Shown: positions 35,018 to 45,162 of the stretch, one piece after another
Layout of the letters: the number at the start of each line of letters is the position of its first letter
Position numbering within the stretch: the first letter of the stretch is position 1
NCBI GenBank assembly: GCA_015039365.1
Contig: WION01000293.1
Coordinates: 1-64,000 of the forward strand
Length of the DNA stretch: 64,000 bases
Origin: Amanita rubescens
Lineage: Eukaryota; Basidiomycota; Agaricomycetes; Agaricales; Amanitaceae
Reading direction: 5' to 3'
Translations under genes and position numbers: made by a program
The notes under the pieces: model-generated
The model's input: the letters and a program-made list of their open reading frames with translations, nothing else
What the model was told of the DNA's origin: nothing
Database searches by the model: none

Positions 35018-35723
35018 CTGTTGAAACTAGGGGTAACAAGTCCCTAGCGAGCAGCGCAGTATAGTACATGGAATGTACTACTTACCGAGTGTGGTGTGGA
35101 GTTGTTAAGAGCTTACTGGAGCTGGGGCTCAACAGTAGACAGTAAAGAGGATAATAGGATAAGGATTGACGCTACTAGAGTACAGTTTATATACTACTAA
35201 ACTACAAATAAGTACAAAGAGTCTTATCAGTATGAGTCAAAGGTATTTGACTCATAAGGCGTCATTCCACAGCAATGCACAGCTATTGTACAGCAATGCA
35301 TAGCTTTGCGCAGCACTTGACTCATCAATTATATTGACTGACTCATCACATTATCAATCTTAAATGTGATAGGTTGATAACCATAATGTATATATGTCTT
35401 CTATTCTCATGTCAACATATATTCACATCATCAATAGTTCCACTATTATGATTGGATGATCTTATGAGAATATCGCTAGGATATTCTCATGTCAGAATAT
35501 GTTCTCATCATCAATCATCCACTATTATGATTGGTAGATGAGTATGAGAATATGTCGAATATATTCTCATGTCAATATATTATCTCACACTCAATCATCC
35601 ACTATTATGATTGGTTGAGAGACGAGTAAGTAACTGAGCGTTATTACATTAGTTAATGTAAACTAATGATATCACTTATATTTACTATATACTGTATGTA
35701 TATTGTATATTATAAGTTCAACA
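35018..35723. mobile_element. solo LTR or short LTR-like element, 706 bp
   Basis: It starts TGTTGAAACTAG and ends AAGTTCAACA, i.e. TG...CA with inverted TGTTGAA/TTCAACA tips. A 5-bp target duplication CCTGC flanks it (35013-35017 and 35724-35728). No gag or pol lies between, so it is either a solo LTR or a very small non-autonomous unit. It contains an internal tandem array at 35395-35625. Confidence 0.82.
35395..35625. repeat. tandem repeat of about 80 bp, nearly three copies, inside the LTR
   Basis: The word CCACTATTATGATTGG recurs at 35440, 35519 and 35599, i.e. 79 and 80 bp apart. Each unit also holds TATTCTCATGTCA and TATGAGAATAT, which can pair with each other. Confidence 0.85.
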
Positions 35724-36173
35724 CCTGCGATCGAGATGATGTCTCGGTCCCCACGAAGGACTGCCTCATAGACACGTATTTGCCATGCACAAGGCGTCTT
35801 CTTGAAGTTTTAGGTCAGATTTCGTCAAAGGATGGGACGTATGGCACAGCAGCCATATCTACACGGAAAGCAATGAAAGCAATGCGCTAATTTCCTAAAA
35901 AAAACATGTCAGAGGTCAAATGTGGTGTATATAATGCAGAAACACTCACCTTGTGTCAAGCCGAGCACTCGACGTGGACAGGCATACGAGCCGGATAATG
36001 GGCGCGATATGCGCAAGGGTTTCAAAGTCCGACACGTTGTCACGATTCGTAACGCAAAAATGGCCAACCTCGCGTTTGTTGATGCATGTTATTCGCCAGT
36101 CCCTCTGGAGTGATACGCTTACATAACATCGTCAAGCTCACTCCGAGGGACTGGGCAGGAGTCTGGTGTATAC

Positions 36174-39100
36174 TCCAAACACTACTGGTGGTCAGGTGAG
36201 GATTTTGTGAGAGGTGAGACTAAACATACCACAGATTACCAGGGATGCTGTTTGCCACTCAGCCAAAACCTCTGCGTCCTCCCCTTGAAGCTCCCCTATC
36301 TTTCCTTGAAGCTGCCATTCAAAACCCTGAGTAAAAAATTAGTAAGGTTCATTTGATTAAATTGGTAGTGGATCTAATTGATAGCAGCATGCCACAGCTA
36401 ACATGAAGGGATTGTTTTGGGAGCAGGGGAGGGAGGAGGGGGAGCAAAGGATTAGAGAGGCAGGAGGGGGCAGTCAGAGGGGGCAGAGGGGATCAGAAGT
36501 GAGCAGAAGAAAGCAGAAGAGAATGGGGAGGGGCAGAAGAAGCCAGGGAGAAGCAGAAGGGGTACAGGCAGTACAGATGCTTCAGAATCATGCAGAGTCA
36601 AGCAGAATCAAGGAGATTGTATTTTATACCAGTGCCAAATGTCAAATAATTGTCTAACATCTGTTGAGAAAAGATTTCAACAGAAAGAAGCAGTTGCAGC
36701 CTGGAAAACCCTGTCCCCATTGCATTTTTTCAGGTCCCCCTGCTTTCCCCCATCCAACAGGTCACAACCAATTTCACATGGGTGATTTCTCACAGGGTGT
36801 GAGCATGCATGGCACATGTGTATTCAAGTTACATACATATATAAGTAGGCTATGGGTGCTGTACCTTCCCATCCATTTGCCCTCACAAGCATTGAGGGTA
36901 AACTGGAATCCTGGAATCTATTCATTTCTCCAATGTTCCAAGTTCCCTGCAGAGCAAAATCCAACACCACAGATCCTGCCCAGCTATAGTACTAGTGGTA
37001 CTGCAGGTGAGGTAGTCAGCCAATTCTCTAGCACTGGCCTGCCATGCCTTGTCAAGGCCACCCAGATACCTTTGTAGTGAGGCATTCCCAGCTTTGGCAG
37101 ATTGAAACTTGCTTCCACTTGCGTGTAGACCATGTGGGGCAAAACCAAGTTGACCACATTGCTCAAGTAGTGTTCAACAGAGTTTTTTAATTACTATATG
37201 ATTAGAAAGCACATAGCTGGTTGTTAGTGCTGGTGGTCTGCCATGCATCTCCAACATCAATTTGAAGGATTGTCAGTGGATTGATAACCCCAGTTCCTTG
37301 CAAATCCAAAACTGTTGGGAGCCCTTCAGTTGGTCCTGGCTGCATGTCAGTAACCCTGCTCTGGGAACCCATCTGAGCTGGAGGATGAGATGAATGAAGT
37401 AGACAGGTTGTAATGTCATGCAATAGCAACACATTGTGGTACTAATTGTGAGTGGGAATCCATATCTTGATTCCCAAGATCCAATTTGAGATAAAGTCTT
37501 CTATGCTCCTCCTGAAGATTTGCTATGATGTTTGTTAAGCCCAAGTAGTGCATGAGCTCAGAATTAATTTGTTCAGCTTGTCTTCCTCTTTGTTAACCAT
37601 GGGTGCCAAGGAGGATGTAAGCCAGCCACAAGAGCAGCCTTGTGGTTCTTCATGTATATGACTATCATGATGGACAAAGGAGATCCAGAGTAAGATAGGA
37701 ACATATGTTTTTTCAGGAAACCATATGGAAGCTGACTGAGGGCCATGAACATCAAATTTTGTGCCACATTTGAGAAGCTTAGCAAGTCAATGTTGGCTGT
37801 GGCTATGTGGGAATTCAAGAGTGTGCCTACAAGTTCTCTTGAAGTGATGACCATAACATACCCTTTGGAACTGGTTATCATATTGCTGCTGGCAGATAGC
37901 AGTGATATTGTCCAGTGTGGCTGCTCCTATACGAAAGATGAACAGCTTGCCGCAGTGAAAAAGGAACCTTTTGTTGATGTTGATGATGAATGTACCAGGA
38001 GTAAGTATATGCCACTTGATTAGTGTTGTGGATGCATATGTGAACCAGAAACAATTCTGGTTCAAAGCATTATAATGTGGAGCATATTCAACAGTGGATC
38101 CAAGAGCAATTGTGAGCTGGACAATAGTCATTCCTAGGTAGGGAATGGCAGGGGTAACCTCAGGGTTTTCAGAGCCCAACCTTTACCCTTACCCCCCAAA
38201 ACCCTCACCCTTGGACAGGGGTGGAGGGTTTACCCCTCAAAACCCTAGGGGTGCAGAAGGGGTTGCCCAAGGGTACAAGGGTACAAAAATACCCCAGGGT
38301 ACAAGGATCATCCCTGGACAGTTCAATCATTCACCAACTCTGTGCCTCACAACACACCCTTTTGATACTTTTGGAAAAATCAGAGATCAGGAGGGAAGGA
38401 GATAGACTCACACATGAGTAGTGTTTTAAAGTCCAGTTTTTACTGCCTTTTTTGGAAAGACTGAGACTGGACTGGTCCCAGGGTGTCCCTGGTATCAAAA
38501 AGACTGGAACTGGACCACTTAAGACCACTAGACCAGTCCTTATATTGTTTTCCATGTCCCTATGGCTCCCATACAATCAGTTGCAATGTTAAAATTGATG
38601 TGAAACTGCCAGAATCTCTGGGTTCAGAAAAGACTTCCAACTTGCTGTCATAGTTGATTATTGCCCACTCCATGGAGGTCTACAGACATGTTGTTGAAGT
38701 AGTAGTTGCGAATGATGGAGAAGATGCCTTTTGCACACCAATGGTGGTGCCAGTGGCACTGCCAGTCTTGATGACCAACAAGCATGCCAGGTTCACTGTC
38801 TGAGTCCCACATGTCGGGGTTGCACATCAAGTCATTGGTGATAATGCCTAAAAGTGGAAGCAGACAATCATAGGGGATATTTGAACCTCTTGAAACATTT
38901 GACCCAGAACTCAAAGGGCTCCAGCTTCATTCCTAGACATAGATGATCAATATAATATAAGCCATGTCACATGTGAAACCCAGTGTTGCTATGTTCACAA
39001 ACCATCTTCTCCTCCAAACACTTCCAACATTGTTGCCTTTCATTCATCTTGCTCATTCTTCATCATCTTCTCCAAACCCTTCATCTTTGCCACTCCCTCC

Positions 39101-40926
39101 TTTAATTTCTCCTTGATGTTTCTGATTTCCCAAGTATGGTTCCTAAGAGTGTCACCAACAGGTGAGCTCATAGCTTGAAAGATGGAAGGGATGCCAGGGC
39201 TGTGAAGTAAGTTGGAGCCAGTGCAGTGGGTGAAGGTGGCTCCAATTGTGAGAGTGAGCTGGTGCTGGTAGAACAGGGACCATCCTCATCAAATATGCAA
39301 GGGGGTCTGGTATTCTGTAGCTACACTACATACATAAATGGGATGACTTGGAAATGATTTCAACAAGGTAAACATTGTAGTAAAATTACTAAGAAATATG
39401 TAGCAACAACCAGGGAAAGGGTGTGTGATGCAGCACATGGTGTGCATCATGCATCAGTGGTGGGCTCAGATTTTCTTCATTTTGGTGCTATCAGTCAATA
39501 TTTTACATCAGTATCATTGCCACTGCCACTATTAGCAATTTTATTTCTGCATCTGTAGTTGAAATCTTCTTTTCCTTCCATACTATGAGGCATTAAGTAA
39601 GCATGATGAAGTAACAATGACCAGTCCACATTTTGAAATTGTGGGTTGGCATCCTTGGGATTAGCAAGGTCTTGCATTATTGAATTGTAACTCACCTGCA
39701 CTATTTTTCTATGTACAGTGTTGTGCACAGCTAGCTATATGATCAAGCCATGGCAGGTAGTGGACAAGGAAGGAGGGAGAGCAACTTGTGAGTGGGAAAG
39801 GGAGTTGGAGGCAGCAAGAGAGAAGTGGGTAAGAAAGGAGGCAGGGTGAGTGAAGTGGGTTAGAAAGGAGGCATGGAAAGAGAGGTGAGCAAGCAGGAGA
39901 GTCTAAGATTTTTCTTTTACAATGTAATGTTGCATTACCACCAATTGATGTTTTTGTAATTAGCCTGGTGGATGTCAATCTTAGTTGGTAATTCATCTTA
40001 TTTCATTCACTTTTCTGTCAGGAGTGCTACTAAGGTCTAATACTTTGAGGTGAAATGAGCAAGAAGGCAGGGAGGGAAAGTGAAGGAGGAGTGCAGAGGC
40101 AAAGAAAGTGACCTTTGGCTGTTTCGGCACTATCTTTGGAGACTGCCAACTGAGCCTTAGTCATTGCTTAGTCAGCTTTGAGCTTCAATGTGAGCATGCA
40201 CAGGCAGACTAGTGCAAAGTCCACATGTTGGGAGCGATCCCATCATGTGTGCAGCATGTTGGCAGTTGGTACCCATCAGCAGCCAGCGGTCCAATGTCCC
40301 AGGGAGCAGGAGACATGGCCCCTCTTACGAACTCAGCTCTGGATGGCTGACTCAGCAGCTTATCTAATGAGCATTGTTTCTATGTATCTGGATCAGTTGA
40401 GTAGCAGTGTCTACTACAATGAGGCATTAGGGCAGCAGTTAAGCCCTCTGGTGGGCCCCTTCGCAAGGGTGAAATGCCAAAGCCCTACGTCTTGTACTCA
40501 TGGGTTCAAACCCAAGACTTGGAAAAATTGGAAAGCAGGCAGATAGGGAAAGCAAAACAGATGAACAGGCAGGGTACCGGGGAGGGAAGGTGAAGCAGGT
40601 GAGTAGGAATGGAAGGTGTGAAACAGGCAAGTGGAGTGAAATGGTCAAGTGGGCAGGGAAGGAAAGTGAAACAGACATGCATGCATTATTGCTCCCTAGG
40701 CCAGTGGCAGTGCTAGGGAACAGCAGGGGTATACCCCCAGGATTCCCTGCATGCATGTAGCAGGGAGAGTGAAATGATGCTGTGAACAGTGAGGATTCTG
40801 GTAGGATCAGATAATTCAGCATCTGCCAAAGTCACCATGTGTTCAAATTCAATCAGCACATGCTCATCCATGCCCTCTGACCAAGGAATCCGGAAATTAA
40901 GCCTGGCAGGATAATGCACATATGCC
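36174..40926. other. CpG-depleted repeat island
   Basis: Almost 5 kb with very few CpG. It contains purine-rich runs (36403-36600, 39755-39905, 40060-40110, 40520-40680) built on AGCAGAAG or GGAGG words and a pyrimidine/purine mosaic at 38140-38330 with repeated GGGTTT/AAACCC and GGGTACA words. One protein relic lies at 37573-38179. A segment at 38419-38530 has weak inverted TAGTG ends (TAGTGTTTTAAAGTCCAGT against the complement of ACTGGACCACTTAAGACCACTA), but no matching target duplication. No intact gene. Confidence 0.6.
37573..38179 (-). pseudogene. relic of a dispersed Agaricomycete protein family
   Basis: The minus strand reads IPYLGMTIVQLTIALGSTVE, then YNALNQNCFWFTYAS, and further on ATLDNITAICQQQYDNQFQR. 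This resembles multicopy hypothetical proteins of Agaricomycetes with a Y-x-L-x-x-x-N-C-F/Y-W-F/Y motif followed by a coiled segment. Frames are broken and introns cannot be placed. Assignment is from pattern memory only. Confidence 0.3.
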
Positions 40927-41714
40927 TAGTGATCGGAGGTTCAGTTATGTAACCGCAATTAACTGTAACTTAACTGAACCTAACTGCTCGACCAGTTAAT
41001 TATCAGTTAAGGTTAGGCCCTTTCCCTAACCTTAACCGGACCGGTTATGACTGGTTATGACCAGTTAAATTATGCAATCTTGTAGAGCTGGTCCTTAGCT
41101 TCATTTTGAGCCCTTATTCATGTAATTTGGCCCAGTGGTTCATGAGATATGAAGTATTTTGTGAAGGGATGTCAAAATTATTGTGTTTCCCATTAGCAAT
41201 GTCCATGACATGCAAAAAGCAATATACAATTAGTTTCTCATGTTCAATCTGCTAGCTATTTCCCTCACCACACTCAGAAACATAGTTCTCTGGGATGCTG
41301 ATGAGGAGCAAAGTTTTGCATGGCTGTCATGAGGCTCTAATTTGTATGCAATTTTCATTATGTTTATCATTCTGTATTGGACAATATACTTCTGACTTAG
41401 GCTGTTGGCATTTGGGACTTGTTTCTGACTTATATTGATCAGTTATGAGCATCATAGACAACATTGCTAATGGGAAACCAATCATCTTGACATCACTCAC
41501 AAAACACTTCATATCTCATGAACCACTGGTCCAAATTACATGAATAAGGGCTCAAAATGATGCTAATAACCTGCTCTACCAGATTACATAATTTTAATTG
41601 GTTATAACCGGTCCAGTTAAGGTTAAGAAAATTCTGGGTCATCAGTTAATTGATCAGTTACAGTTAATCAATTTTGGGGCAATTAACCGGACTTAACCTA
41701 ACCTCACAGCACTA
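40927..41714. mobile_element. hAT-like foldback MITE, 788 bp
   Basis: The 8-bp target duplication CATATGCC is at 40919-40926 and 41715-41722. The ends are TAGTG...CACTA, with long inverted arms: 40935-41160 pairs with the complement of about 41500-41710. A very similar arm segment runs TTTTGAGCCCTTATTCATGT in the left arm and its complement near 41535 in the right. The arms are full of GGTTA/TAACC words. The loop is about 250 bp; no transposase. Confidence 0.87.
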
Positions 41715-41722
41715 CATATGCC

Positions 41723-42244
41723 TGACAAAGAAGACAGGTGCACGCGAGCATGTGTCAGCAACATGAGCAGGTACGATAGCTTACCTATTGTGATATGGTC
41801 TTAGACTACCCTTTGGCGTAGTAGTGGTGGAGAGAGGAAGAGAATGGATTGTCCTATTCTATGATATAGGACAGGTTTATATACTAAGAGATAACAAATA
41901 TGTACATACATATATGTAAGCATATAGTATAGTCTGTATAGATAGGAAAGTATGGCCTGATAAGCACACCATAAGGTATCATCATGAGTCTATCATGATG
42001 TCATCCTTTGGAGGATGACCTAAGCAATATGATTAATGGTGTCATGTGAGACACACTAGGATATGCTGAGCAAGCATGTAGGAAGGTAAGCAGCCAATCA
42101 GAAGCCACCTATGTACTGTAAGTAACCAATTAAAAACATGCTTATTTTTTTTTGGTATATACTAATACTGATATAATATTATTACAGTTATTATTATAAT
42201 TATCAGTATCCATTTTAGTATTTTAAAAGTTAAATATGCAAAGG
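41723..42244. other. CpG-poor AT-rich DNA with LT-R-like promoter region
   Basis: Contains a stretch (41868-41920) with the wording GTTTATATACTAAGAG-ATAACAAATA that resembles 35185-35215 of the LTR element. It may be an older related LTR fragment. No coding exon. Confidence 0.35.
42080..42140. repeat. 55-bp direct repeat, left copy
   Basis: Shares CAGCCAATCAGAAGCCA and GTAAGTAACCAAT with 42904-42959, same orientation. The pair brackets the purine-rich minisatellite. Confidence 0.8.
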
Positions 42245-42890
42245 GGAAGGTAGAAGATGTAAAAAGGGGCCAGGGGATGCCAGGAGGGTGCACATGGGTT
42301 AGAGGACTGAGAAGGAGTGTGGAGGGGGCAAAGAAGTGAGAGGACTGAGAAAGAGTGGAGAGGGGAAGGGAGTAGAAGCAGAGGGGTGAGAAAATGTCAG
42401 AAGGGTGTGAGAGAGATGACTGAGCAGGGAGTGTGGTGGGGGGCAGGGAAAGTGAGAAAAAGTGGCCAGGCCAGGTGCCAGAAGAGCACGTACAGGCAGA
42501 GGACCAAGCAGGGAGTGTGGAGGAGGGCAAGTAGAGGTAGCAGGGGTGAGAAAAAGCGGCAAGAGGGTGCGCGTGAGCAGAATTGAGGAAGGGAAGTAAG
42601 GGGTGAGAAAAAGTCGCCAGGGGGTGCCAGGAGGATGCGAGTGAGCCAAGGAATGTGGAGAAGGGCAGGGAAGGGGAGAAGCAGACGGGGACAGGAAAAA
42701 GCGGCCAGGTTGCCAGAAGGGTGCGCGCGAAGGGCAGATACAGAGGAGGGCGGGAAAAAGCGGCCGGGGTGCCAGGAGTATGCGGGCGTGCAGAGGGCTG
42801 AGCTGGAATGTGGAGGAGGGCAGATAGAGGCAGAGGGGTGCGAGGAAAGAGAACCGGAGTGCGACGCACGGTCAGGAGCATGGAACGGTT
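42245..42890. repeat. G-rich minisatellite with a CpG decay gradient
   Basis: Degenerate units of about 60-95 bp with GTGAGAAAAAGYGGCCAGG, GGTGCCAG-AGG-TGCG and GTGTGGAGGAGGGCA words (unit starts near 42390, 42451, 42546, 42603, 42691, 42751). The left 240 bp have no CpG, whereas the right 220 bp are rich in GCGCG and CGG at the same unit positions. The long minus-strand frame here is only repeat translation. Confidence 0.82.
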
Positions 42891-42903
42891 ATTCTGAGTG
42901 AGT

Positions 42904-42959
42904 GGGAAAGTAATCAGCCAATCAGAAGCCATCTTTGTAAGTAACCAATGAGAAACGTG
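42904..42959. repeat. 55-bp direct repeat, right copy
   Basis: Partner of 42080-42140; this copy retains CpG (AACGTG) where the left has AACATG. Confidence 0.8.
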
Positions 42960-43043
42960 AGAGAGGTTTATATTGCCAAGCTCTATATAATTAAAATTAC
43001 CGCACCTCCGAAACGTATGGCGAATGCAGACAGTGTCTGGCTT

Positions 43044-44431
43044 TTACGCTGTCCGTTGGGGGGAAAGTAAATCGTCCCAATGCTCCGACTCGTGCTCCTG
43101 GCACTCTTCGAGGTTAGAGAACTGCCTGCGGCAACTGGGAAAATTGCAGTAAACGACTGATAATAGTGATATGATATTTTCTTCGGAGGAAATTTTATCG
43201 GCGGTGCTGTCCGAAATATTTTTAGATGACAAGAATTCCAGTAGTCGTGTGCATTCCTCCGGCGTTGAAGACCTTTTGAAGAGAAAATCTAGGTAGAATG
43301 CGGTAATGAATATGTTTGGCCGGTGCCGTGGTTCCTGTTGCCAACACCAGCATAAAAGTGACCATAACCCCTTCCCGATTTCTGTTGGCGGGCGGGGTTT
43401 ACTGCCTTTCACTATGTAGAATATGACGCTTGCATCATATTGTAAGTGTGAAAAAGGCGGTTTGCCAGTGAAAACCTTCCCACAAAATCATTAGGAGATC
43501 AAGGCACGACGTGTGGCCCGTACCTCTAAAATTGTCATACCGAATGCCCACATATCTGTTTCCCGTGTATGTCGAGCGAGCTCCTCCCCATCATCGTAGA
43601 TCAGCTCGTACGCCATCCATCGACATGTACCACCAACTTGTTTCGTGGTGAAGCCACTAACCTCCAATAATCGACCTAGGCCGAAGTCGCTTAAACACGC
43701 TTTGCCGTTGTCATTGACAAGAACGTTCGACTGTTGGACACACGTGAGATTAAAAAATAAATAAGAGCGTGGTGAGAGCACCCACGCCTTTGATATCGCC
43801 GTGGACGACCGGAGGATTCAGGCCATGGAGGTAGGCTAATCCGGATGCTATCTGACAAATCTGCCGAGCCTCTAGACACGATTGGTTCCCCAGTGAGAAA
43901 ATTGCGTACCAGCTCAAGCCGATTGACATGAGGTTTTGCCTCGAGATATGACACGAGGTTTCCGAAGGCGTAGAATGGGTAAACCAAGCAAGGACTGCCT
44001 TCTCTGTCAAAGTCGAAACTTATGCCATAGAAGGGAATTATGTGCGGGTGGTCGAGGTTGATCAAAATCGACGCCTCTTGCATGAATTTCTATTGCGGAG
44101 TTAAGAGCCCGGAGAGAGCGCGACGAAAGAGATTTCATTACATGTTTCAAACGTTCGTATCGCTCTTTCTTCCCTGGAGGAATTGAACGTATGACTTTGA
44201 CGGCAACCTGAAAGGAGAAACCTGAATAAAGTAAAGTGCGGTAGAGATAGTTAACCATACAGATTCAACCATTCCATTTTCGTGCGTCAATGTGCCTTTC
44301 CAAAAATCTGCTGAGGTGCCCAATGAAAAACCAGAGTCGCCATCTTTTTTAACAAGGCCCGACAAGTCCCGCCGAGCGGACGAGGGAAGTCCTTTTGCGC
44401 CTCTTTTTTTTTTTGATTCCGGCCACCACAT
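43044..44431 (-). CDS. tyrosine-kinase-like (TKL) protein kinase with C-terminal zinc finger
   Basis: Exons on the minus strand join as GFSLGTSADFWKGTL (glycine loop region), VAVKVIRSIPPGKK (catalytic lysine), QEASILINLDHPHIIPFYGI, then ASGLAYLHG with VVHGDIKGSNVLV (HGD in place of HRD, as common in fungal TKL kinases), SDFGLGRL and WMAYELI with DMWAFGMTILE. The last exon adds WCWQQEPRHRPN and a C2H2-like knuckle (CNFPSCRRQFSNLEECQEHE then SEH). Introns are at about 44254-44202, 44145-44089, 43912-43858, 43789-43735 and 43527-43474. All catalytic residues are visible, so it should be active. Substrate unknown. A possible upstream exon lies at 44685-44580. Confidence 0.82.
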
Positions 44432-45162
44432 AATTGTGCGAAAAAAGAGTGAGAGTCGGTGACTAACAATTTTTAGATGCGTAAGTGGATCAGTGTACCC
44501 CGCCTACCATATCCAAGATCTAGTTGCCCTGGTGTGCGATGAGACTCAAAAAGAAATAATCCATAAGTTAACCAAACCTGAACGGTAGCATAGATGTTAC
44601 TGGCGATTAGAAGGTCAAAATTTTCGTGCACACGTAAGGTGCCGTGAGCAATGAGCATGTAACCTTGCAGATATATAAAGACCACTCACTTTGAATGAGT
44701 CCACCTCCGTACCTCTAGCTGGGCCAGGTTTGAATCGAGATGCTTGCACCTATACTGTTGTGGGTGATGCAGTATGTTAAGTAATCGGAGTGTGCATCTG
44801 GCGTTTGTAAACGATCCGAAAGATTCATAAAGGGTCGAGGTTCAGGGATATCGATGAACGTTGAAATGGGCGACACGATCGGTATGAATGATCGAGTCGT
44901 TGCAGTTGAACGTTGATGTTGAACGTTGAACAATGAAAGGTTATGGCTATCCCTTTATCAGTATATATCAATGTTGAATGTACATCATGATCAGAGGCAG
45001 CACGTGCCACTGATCGAGATCATCATCATGGAATGTCATAACAAGCAGTGTTGACAAAGGCGCCCCGCCGCGTGGTGACCCTTCCAAATACCCTTCATCG
45101 TTCATCGTTTAACATCAACAGCGACATCCTTCTCTTGCCATCCATTTCATTAAGCGATACGA
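44432..45162. other. divergent intergenic region
   Basis: Upstream of the kinase (minus) and the hydrolase (plus). Repeats of GAACGTTGA near 44855-44930 give overlapping palindromes (AACGTT). A minus-strand stretch (44659-44583) with VHENFDLLIASNIYATVQ could be a 5' exon of the kinase. Confidence 0.35.

Larger units (their letters stand above)
34100..35960 (-). pseudogene. RecQ-like DNA helicase relic, interrupted by an LTR element
   Basis: The minus-strand blocks, read in order, are PCAWQIRVYEAVLRGDRD and IISIAG (35800-35724), the LTR insertion, then AGTGKG (Walker A, about 35010). PLVFRLQGIQLIVTPPNILG and GIEVIFISA follow, then after a spliced-looking intron ASLRSHVIIANPEELMWP (34800-34740). 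This is the motif I to Ia order of the RecQ-like helicases expanded in Agaricomycetes. A one-base excess after GKG shifts the frame. The DEAH box is not found; the region after 34700 (ESLTWSSVVLVVDTG) is degraded. Non-functional. Confidence 0.75.
33939..36173. mobile_element. 2.2 kb element with about 105-bp compound terminal inverted repeats
   Basis: 33939-34041 matches the reverse complement of 36070-36173 over about 105 bp with roughly 80-85% identity. Shared blocks include CTTGACGATGTTATGTAAGC, AGAGGGACTGGC and GCATCAACAAACG. Each terminus is itself a hairpin: CCAGTCCC/GGAGTGA pairs with TCACTCC/GGGACTGG around a short loop, best preserved in the right copy. The inside has normal CpG content while both flanks are depleted, so it probably inserted after the flanks decayed. 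The interior carries a minus-strand RecQ-like helicase relic. I found no certain target duplication. Confidence 0.7.

Noticed and set aside
38419..38530. Possible third hAT-type MITE with TAGTG ends
   Set aside because: The inverted ends are weak and no 8-bp target duplication matches.
40430..40525. tRNA-like B box (GGGTTCAAACCC at about 40501) in a possible SINE
   Set aside because: No cloverleaf could be folded and the A box is unconvincing; only a palindromic coincidence.
42162..42932. 256-residue minus-strand open frame rich in Pro, Leu, Ser
   Set aside because: It translates the G-rich minisatellite; no family features, and it spans repeat units.
43735..43790. GC-AG intron in the kinase after HGDIK
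   Set aside because: Using GTGGGT two bases later gives HGDIKGSNVLV with a canonical donor.
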